DNA of 64,000 nt from Phycisphaeraceae bacterium (GTDB lineage: Bacteria > Planctomycetota > Phycisphaerae > Phycisphaerales > UBA1924). Positions 59,452 through 64,000 of this stretch are shown one piece after another (position 1 is the stretch's first letter; each line of letters begins with the position of its first letter). Made by a program: the position numbers and the translations under genes. The stretch covers positions 2,492,001 through 2,556,000 of the forward strand of contig CP054186.1 in NCBI GenBank assembly GCA_015200025.1, given 5' to 3'. Below the pieces are notes generated by a model. That model saw only the letters and a program-made list of their open reading frames with translations, was not told where the DNA came from and did not search any database.

Positions 59452-60693
59452 TCACACCGCCTTGAGCGCGACGGGAATCGTCGGCCTTAGGCAACGAATC
59501 GCCGGGGGCAACGCGCCCACGACGCCCAGGGCCAGGCCCGTCAGCAGCCCCAGCCCGATCACCGTCTCGTCGATCAGCAGCCCGAACGCCCCCATCGAGA
59601 ACCGCACCGCCAGCCCGTCGAGCAGGAAGACGCCCACCGCACACGCGGCAAGACCGCCCGCGGCCGTCGCCAGCGTCGATTCCTGGATCATCGACCAGAC
59701 GATCGCCAGCCGCCGGTAGCCGATGGATTGCAGCGTCCCCAGTTCGCGGATACGCGAGGCGAACGCGGCGTACATCGTGTTGAGGCCGCCGAAGAGCCCG
59801 CCGACGGCGATCAGCCCCGCCGTCACCCACGCGACGATCTTGATGGGCCCGAAGAAACTCGCCAGTTTTCCGTAGTACTCGCGCTCGGTCATCGCCACCA
59901 GTTCCAGGTCCGGCCGCGTCTTGGTGAAGGCCGCGATGTCGCCGAAGTCCGCCCCCTCGCCGGTGGCCTCGTTGTAAGGGTCGAGCGTCAGGACCACGCA
60001 CGAGATCGTGTCGCGCTTGGTGGCTTCCATCAGGTCCGCCAGCGGCAACCACACCTCGGCCTCGACGACAGTCCCGGGCGCGCTGAAGCGCCCGACGATC
60101 GTCCACGGCCTGCCGTCGATGATGAGCGACTTGCCGATCTGCACCTCGGTCGCCGACACGCCGAGCACTGTCCCCGCCATACGTCCGACCAACACCTCAT
60201 CCGCACCGGATGAGGGCCAGCGACCCTCGGTCAGCGACACCGACTCGTGGACGAGCGACGCCGCGGGAGTCACGCCGCGCATCATCACCTGCCGGAGTTT
60301 CGCCTTGGGCGCGAGCGTGCCAACGCCGCCCGAGCCAGTGCCCACCGGAGCAGCCGCCGCGCCGCCCACGCCCACGGGCAGCATCACATGGACCTCCGGT
60401 GAGACATACGCCACGCCCGCCCGTGTGCGGATGCCGGGCACGCTGGCCGAGAGCACCCCCGGCGTCGCCGCCGGAATCTCGGAGCGCTCGACGCTCTCCT
60501 CGCTGCCTGCACCGAGCAGGATGATGTTGTGCTCCCCGCCGGTGGCCTTGAGCGCTCGGCTCATGCCATTCACAAAGCCACCCGCGACCAGAATGAGCAG
60601 CACCACCATCGCCGCCCCGGCGACGGACAGAAAGAGTCTCGAGGGCGAGCGGCCCAGATTGCGGACAGCGTATGCAAACGGAAGAAGTCTCAT
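59452..60693 (-). CDS. FtsX/MacB-type ABC permease
   Basis: A 413-residue inner-membrane protein. The ATG at 60,693 (MRLLPFAYAVRNLGRSPSR) follows AGAGGAACC; a longer frame upstream is a shadow of the neighbouring permease. Membrane segments: LFLSVAGAAMVVLLILVAGGFV near the N-terminus, then a large periplasmic MacB_PCD-type domain (about 40-270), then three segments near the C-terminus (IVAWVTAGLIAVGGLFGG, ATAAGGLAACAVGVFLL, VIGLGLLTGLALGVVGALPP). It pairs with the following permease, 11 bases away, to build an export complex. Confidence 0.85.
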   Translation of the reverse strand: MRLLPFAYAVRNLGRSPSRLFLSVAGAAMVVLLILVAGGFVNGMSRALKATGGEHNIILLGAGSEESVERSEIPAATPGVLSASVPGIRTRAGVAYVSPEVHVMLPVGVGGAAAAPVGTGSGGVGTLAPKAKLRQVMMRGVTPAASLVHESVSLTEGRWPSSGADEVLVGRMAGTVLGVSATEVQIGKSLIIDGRPWTIVGRFSAPGTVVEAEVWLPLADLMEATKRDTISCVVLTLDPYNEATGEGADFGDIAAFTKTRPDLELVAMTEREYYGKLASFFGPIKIVAWVTAGLIAVGGLFGGLNTMYAAFASRIRELGTLQSIGYRRLAIVWSMIQESTLATAAGGLAACAVGVFLLDGLAVRFSMGAFGLLIDETVIGLGLLTGLALGVVGALPPAIRCLRPTIPVALKAV

Positions 60694-60704
60694 AGGTTCC
60701 TCTT

Positions 60705-61877
60705 TCAAACCGCCCGGAAGCACGAAGCAATCTCTCGGCGACCGGCCCGCCACGCGGGCACCAGACCCGCCACGATCCCCACACCCCCCGAGATGATGAG
60801 GCCCCAGGCCAGCACCGACCACGATGCGCTCACGCCGATCGAGAGCCCCTCCTGCGAGAGCGTGAAGTTGCCGAAGTGAACGACGGAGAGGGCGATGCCC
60901 GTGCCCAGCGCGCCCCCGAGCAGGCCGATGAGCATCCCCTCGCTCACGATCAGTCGGGCGATGAGGCCCGAGCGGAACCCCAGCGTCTGGAGCACGGCGT
61001 GCTCCTTGATGCGGTCCTGCACGCTGAGCACGATCGCGTTGGCGACGAGCGCGAGCACCGCCGCAAGGCAGCCCCAGCCCAGCCACTGCGTGAACTTCAC
61101 GATCTCCACAATGTCGGCCCCCGCCTGCGCAACGAAAGCCTTCTCGGGGCTGGTCATCGTCGGGTCGGCCTCGGCGCGGAACTCGGCATCGATCGCCTCG
61201 GCCACCTGCTCCATCTTCGCCGGGTCATCGACGCGGACGGTGAACTGCGTGACGCTGCCCAGCCCGCCACCCTTGCCCCCCCCCGCGCCAGCCTGCTGGA
61301 GGAAGTCGAGGTGGACATAGGCGACGTTCTGGTCCTGCGCCTCGGGAGAGCGGATGATCCCCGCGACGGTGACGGTGATGCCCGAGGCGTCGAAGGACTG
61401 GCCGATCTGGAAACCGCGCCGGGCCGCGAGCGTCTCGCCCACGAGGGCCGAGTCCGAGCGCTTCTCCCATTCGGCCACCGAGCCGGAGATGAGTTGCCAC
61501 TTGCTCGCCCAGCCCGTCGGCCCCGCGAGGTCTTCACGCGGCACGCCCCGGAACGTGATGACATCCAGCGAGGCCCGGCAGTTGTTGACCACGATCTTGA
61601 CGGGTACCGCCGAGACCACCCCGGGGATCTTCTCGATCCGGTCCACGTAGAACTGCGGCAGGCGGCTGGCGGCGGGGCAGAAGCGGTTTTCACGGTAGAC
61701 CACCAGTGTGGTGTCTCCGGCGGCGGCCTGCGTGGATTGGCGCACGCCCTCTTGCAAGGTCTGCACCGCGATGAACAGGAACATGGCGATGGCGACGCCC
61801 GAGAGCGTGAGCACGCTGCGGACCTGGTGCCGCCACAGCTGCTTGAAGACGACGGGCATGAACTTGGGTGCGATCAC
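60705..61877 (-). CDS. FtsX/MacB-type ABC permease
   Basis: A 390-residue permease: one N-terminal membrane segment (VLTLSGVAIAMFLFIAVQTL), a periplasmic domain with several Gly-rich stretches, and three C-terminal segments (WLGWGCLAAVLALVANAIV, LIVSEGMLIGLLGGALGTG, WGLIISGGVGIVAGLVP). It is the second, non-identical half of the permease pair. The gene follows the ATPase after 3 bases, so all are co-transcribed. Confidence 0.85.
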   Translation of the reverse strand: MIAPKFMPVVFKQLWRHQVRSVLTLSGVAIAMFLFIAVQTLQEGVRQSTQAAAGDTTLVVYRENRFCPAASRLPQFYVDRIEKIPGVVSAVPVKIVVNNCRASLDVITFRGVPREDLAGPTGWASKWQLISGSVAEWEKRSDSALVGETLAARRGFQIGQSFDASGITVTVAGIIRSPEAQDQNVAYVHLDFLQQAGAGGGKGGGLGSVTQFTVRVDDPAKMEQVAEAIDAEFRAEADPTMTSPEKAFVAQAGADIVEIVKFTQWLGWGCLAAVLALVANAIVLSVQDRIKEHAVLQTLGFRSGLIARLIVSEGMLIGLLGGALGTGIALSVVHFGNFTLSQEGLSIGVSASWSVLAWGLIISGGVGIVAGLVPAWRAGRREIASCFRAV

Positions 61878-61880
61878 GGA

Positions 61881-62654
61881 TCAGGCCTCCTGCGGGACAA
61901 GGGGTGCGGTGCGTGCGGCGAGATCGGCGGCTTCGATGAGGCGGCCCTTTTCAAGATGCAGCGTCCGCTTGGCATGCGCCGCGCTCTTGGCGTCGTGGGT
62001 CACGATGATGAGGGTCTTGCCGAGATCATCGCAGAGCCGGACCATGAGGTCCATGATGGCCTGCGCTGACTCCTGGTCGAGGTCGCCGGTGGGCTCGTCC
62101 CCGACGATGATGGTGGGGTCGGTCACGATCGCGCGGGCGATCGCGACGCGCTGCTCCTGGCCGCCCGAGAGTTGACGCGGGTAGTGGTCGTGCCGGTCGG
62201 CGATCCCGACGAGCTGCAACGCGGTCTGTACCTTCTCGTGTCGCTCGCGGGCCGACATGCTGTGGAGCAGCAGGGGTAGCTCGACGTTCTCGTAGGCCGT
62301 GAGCACGGGCACGAGGTTGTAAAGCTGGAAGACGTAGCCGACGTTGACGCTCCGCCAGTCGGCGAGCTTGGACCGCGAGAGCGTGGAGATGTCGGTGCCG
62401 CCGATGATGAGGTTGCCCCCGCTTGGCCGGTCGATCCCGGCGATGAGGTTGAGCAGCGTGGTCTTGCCGCTTCCCGAAGGGCCCATCAGCGCGAGGAAGT
62501 CTCCCGCGGGCACGTCGAGGTCGAGTTCCTGAAGCGGCGTGATGGTGTTGTCGCCCTTCTTGTAGGTCTTGGTGAGCCGGCGGCACTGAATGAGCGCAGG
62601 TTCTTGACTAGATGTTCGTGCGTGAGCGTGGTTCGTGTTCATGGGGATTCTCAA
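61881..62654 (-). CDS. MacB/LolD-type ABC transporter ATPase
   Basis: A 257-residue ATPase. Walker A LMGPSGSGKTTLLNLIAG (about 54), Q-loop YVFQLYNLVPVLTAYEN, ABC signature LSGGQEQRVAIARA (about 160), Walker B IIVGDEPTGDLD and switch His IIVTHD. The set is complete, and the sequence belongs with LolD/MacB-type exporters that pump from the periplasm. The first 20 residues are a variable N-terminus, so a start a few codons inside cannot be excluded. Confidence 0.9.
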   Translation of the reverse strand: MRIPMNTNHAHARTSSQEPALIQCRRLTKTYKKGDNTITPLQELDLDVPAGDFLALMGPSGSGKTTLLNLIAGIDRPSGGNLIIGGTDISTLSRSKLADWRSVNVGYVFQLYNLVPVLTAYENVELPLLLHSMSARERHEKVQTALQLVGIADRHDHYPRQLSGGQEQRVAIARAIVTDPTIIVGDEPTGDLDQESAQAIMDLMVRLCDDLGKTLIIVTHDAKSAAHAKRTLHLEKGRLIEAADLAARTAPLVPQEA

Positions 62655-62696
62655 CGATGCCGCGAGTTCGTCGCAGGGATGTTCTGGAACTGGGAG

Positions 62697-64000
62697 TTAC
62701 GGGTTTGAGGATGCGGGCTCTGAAGGTGCGGTTGTGCGTTCGCCCAAAACCTTGAGCCGCATCCCGTCGCGGATCGCGGGTGGAGCGGGCGGATCGAGGA
62801 TGATGCGGTCGGTGAGGCGGAGTCCGCTCGCTACGGCGGTGAACCCTTCGTCTGCCGCGGGCGTCGTCGTGATGTCGCGGCGGCGGGCGACCGGGCTTCC
62901 GCCGGAGGTCTCCACGACCCAGACCTGGCCCTTGTCCTCACCCGCCGACGTAACAGCGGCCGTCGGAACCAGCAGCAGCATGTCGCCGCTCTCGCCGTGT
63001 CCGGACGCTTCGACGCCCCCGGTGCTTGTGCCGCGTTGCCGTGAGGCAATCGCGGGCGCGTGGAGTTTGACGCGGGTGAGCATCTCGGGCTTGAGAACGG
63101 GAGATGGCGCATCGAGCGCGACTTTGAACTGCACGGTGTTCCGCTGGATGTTCGCCTCATGCACCACCCTCGAAACCACGCCGCTGAACGTCTGGTCCGC
63201 CAGCGCCTCGGTGCTGACCGTCGCCCGCGTGCCCACACTGACCTTGGCGGCATCGGCCAGCGGAACGTCCACGCGCACTTGGAGTTTCGCAGGGTCATAG
63301 ACGCGGACGACCGCCCCCATCATGCTCCCGGCGAGCCCTGCATCTCCGCTCAGCCCGCCCATGCTGATTCGTGTGCCCGGCTCGACCAAGTGGGCGAGCA
63401 CGATGCCCGCGACGGGCGAGCGCACGTCCATACGCTCCAGACGCAACACGGCCTCGTCGCGCATCACGAGGGCCGCAGCGTGGGCCGATTCCGCCTGCGC
63501 TAACGCGGCGCGGGCCTCGTCCACAAGTTTCTCTGCCGAAGCGACCCTCGCCTCAAGCCCGCTCAGGCGGATCTCCATTCGGCGGAAAGTGCCCTCGCTC
63601 AGTCCTGCGGGCACCAACTCGCGTTTGCGGGTCACCTCGTCACGCAGTTCGGCGGCGGTTGTGCGTTCCACCTCGACCTGCGACTCGACGGTCGCGAGCG
63701 CCGCCCGGGTCCGGGCCACGTCCGCGACGCGTTCCGCGACGGTCGCGTCCGCCGCGCGGAGTGCCAGCCGCGCATCGTCGTCGATCAGCCTGGCGATGAC
63801 CTGCCCAACCTCGACTCGCTCGCCGTCGAGAACCAAAAGCTCCTTGACGACGCCTTCCGCGAGCGCAGGAACCCTAACGGCAAAGGGGGCGGGTTCGATC
63901 CACCCCGGGGCTTGCACCGCAACGGGGCCGAGCGGCGCATCGGTCGGGATATCTTCCGAACCGCCCGTCGAGTCAGCATCGGTGCCGGTGTCCGCCGCCC
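62697..64000 (-). CDS. Periplasmic adaptor (HlyD/MacA-like), 5' end outside window
   Basis: The frame stays open to the window edge beyond the GTG at 63,917; upstream codons give an Asp/Thr/Gly-rich linker (PTDAPLGPVAV...), so the anchor and start lie outside. Visible parts: lipoyl-like barrel (APFAVRVPALAEGVVKELLV, DGERVEVGQVIA), a long coiled-coil hairpin (about 60-150), the second barrel half (VRSPVAGIVLAHLVEPG) and beta-barrel domains. It connects the ABC permeases to an outer partner. The tail is variable (TTAPSEPASSNP). Confidence 0.85.
   Translation of the reverse strand, partial: AADTGTDADSTGGSEDIPTDAPLGPVAVQAPGWIEPAPFAVRVPALAEGVVKELLVLDGERVEVGQVIARLIDDDARLALRAADATVAERVADVARTRAALATVESQVEVERTTAAELRDEVTRKRELVPAGLSEGTFRRMEIRLSGLEARVASAEKLVDEARAALAQAESAHAAALVMRDEAVLRLERMDVRSPVAGIVLAHLVEPGTRISMGGLSGDAGLAGSMMGAVVRVYDPAKLQVRVDVPLADAAKVSVGTRATVSTEALADQTFSGVVSRVVHEANIQRNTVQFKVALDAPSPVLKPEMLTRVKLHAPAIASRQRGTSTGGVEASGHGESGDMLLLVPTAAVTSAGEDKGQVWVVETSGGSPVARRRDITTTPAADEGFTAVASGLRLTDRIILDPPAPPAIRDGMRLKVLGERTTAPSEPASSNP

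Noticed and set aside
58351..62069. Long + strand frames opposite the ABC-transport operon
   Set aside because: Antisense shadows: His/Arg/Asp-rich, no domains, and the minus-strand genes are complete and well recognised.

Overview
The window looks like high-GC DNA from a planctomycete, probably of the Phycisphaerae type. This is inferred from GC-rich codon use, long intact ORFs, dockerin-like calcium loops buried in an Rhs protein, and Gly/Ser-rich secreted proteins. No rRNA, tRNA or species marker is present, so the taxonomy stays an inference. Most of the window is accessory DNA.

Region 1 (about 1-12,000, all + strand) is an array of Rhs orphan cassettes. At least eight units each carry a piece of Rhs core (GLYHVRHRAYDP, poly-Gly, RWLQRDPIG, DPMGLRAVE), a different C-terminal toxin and a small immunity gene that overlaps or closely follows it. 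Homology blocks recur between units: a gap-free repeat of about 95 bp (three copies), a perfect block of about 197 bp, a block of about 162 bp, and a 1.5-kb tandem duplication of an AHH-nuclease/Imm11 pair. Several units are out of frame at G-rich repeats, including a nine-unit octanucleotide tract. They read as silent donors for toxin switching.

Region 2 (about 12,000-24,000) is the backbone of an integrative element. It has a DUF2924 gene and a large serine recombinase, both with local frameshifts, then small DNA-binding proteins, a sigma-like protein, a nucleoside 2-deoxyribosyltransferase-like enzyme and a primase/DUF3987-type helicase. Just downstream lies a non-coding stretch with CCTATTGCG iterons and palindromes, a candidate replication origin. 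Small cargo genes follow, one with a HARE-HTH domain.

Region 3 (24,353-53,780) is a 29-kb + strand defence-like block. It opens with a 1,963-residue protein that combines glycosyltransferase-like, pseudokinase-like, methyltransferase and histidine-phosphatase domains, coupled to a SLOG/LOG-family gene. Next come an SNF2 helicase and a giant N6-adenine methyltransferase (both DISARM class 1-like), a DUF3883 modification-reader/nuclease candidate and a degenerate phospholipase-D-like protein. An embedded MqsRA-like toxin-antitoxin pair with its own operator and an ImmA/IrrE protease follow, then a 1,804-residue DUF1998 helicase (DruE/MrfA-like) ending in a Vsr-like nuclease fold, a UvrD/HelD-like helicase and a helical DUF2325-like protein. 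Two small minus-strand genes (HTH-like and EVE-like) and a DDE transposase close the block.

Region 4 (about 55,900-58,400) holds a Gly/Ser-rich Hint-domain protein translationally coupled to two GT32-type glycosyltransferases, suggesting a secreted glycoprotein and its modifying enzymes.

Region 5 (58,405 to the end, minus strand) is a conventional MacAB-type export operon: adaptor (running off the window), ATPase, two FtsX-like permeases and a secreted protein with two OB-like repeats.

Single-base indels cluster at GC-rich sites between about 10.8 and 13.4 kb. They may be true decay or assembly error, and read-level checking is needed before any loss of function is claimed.
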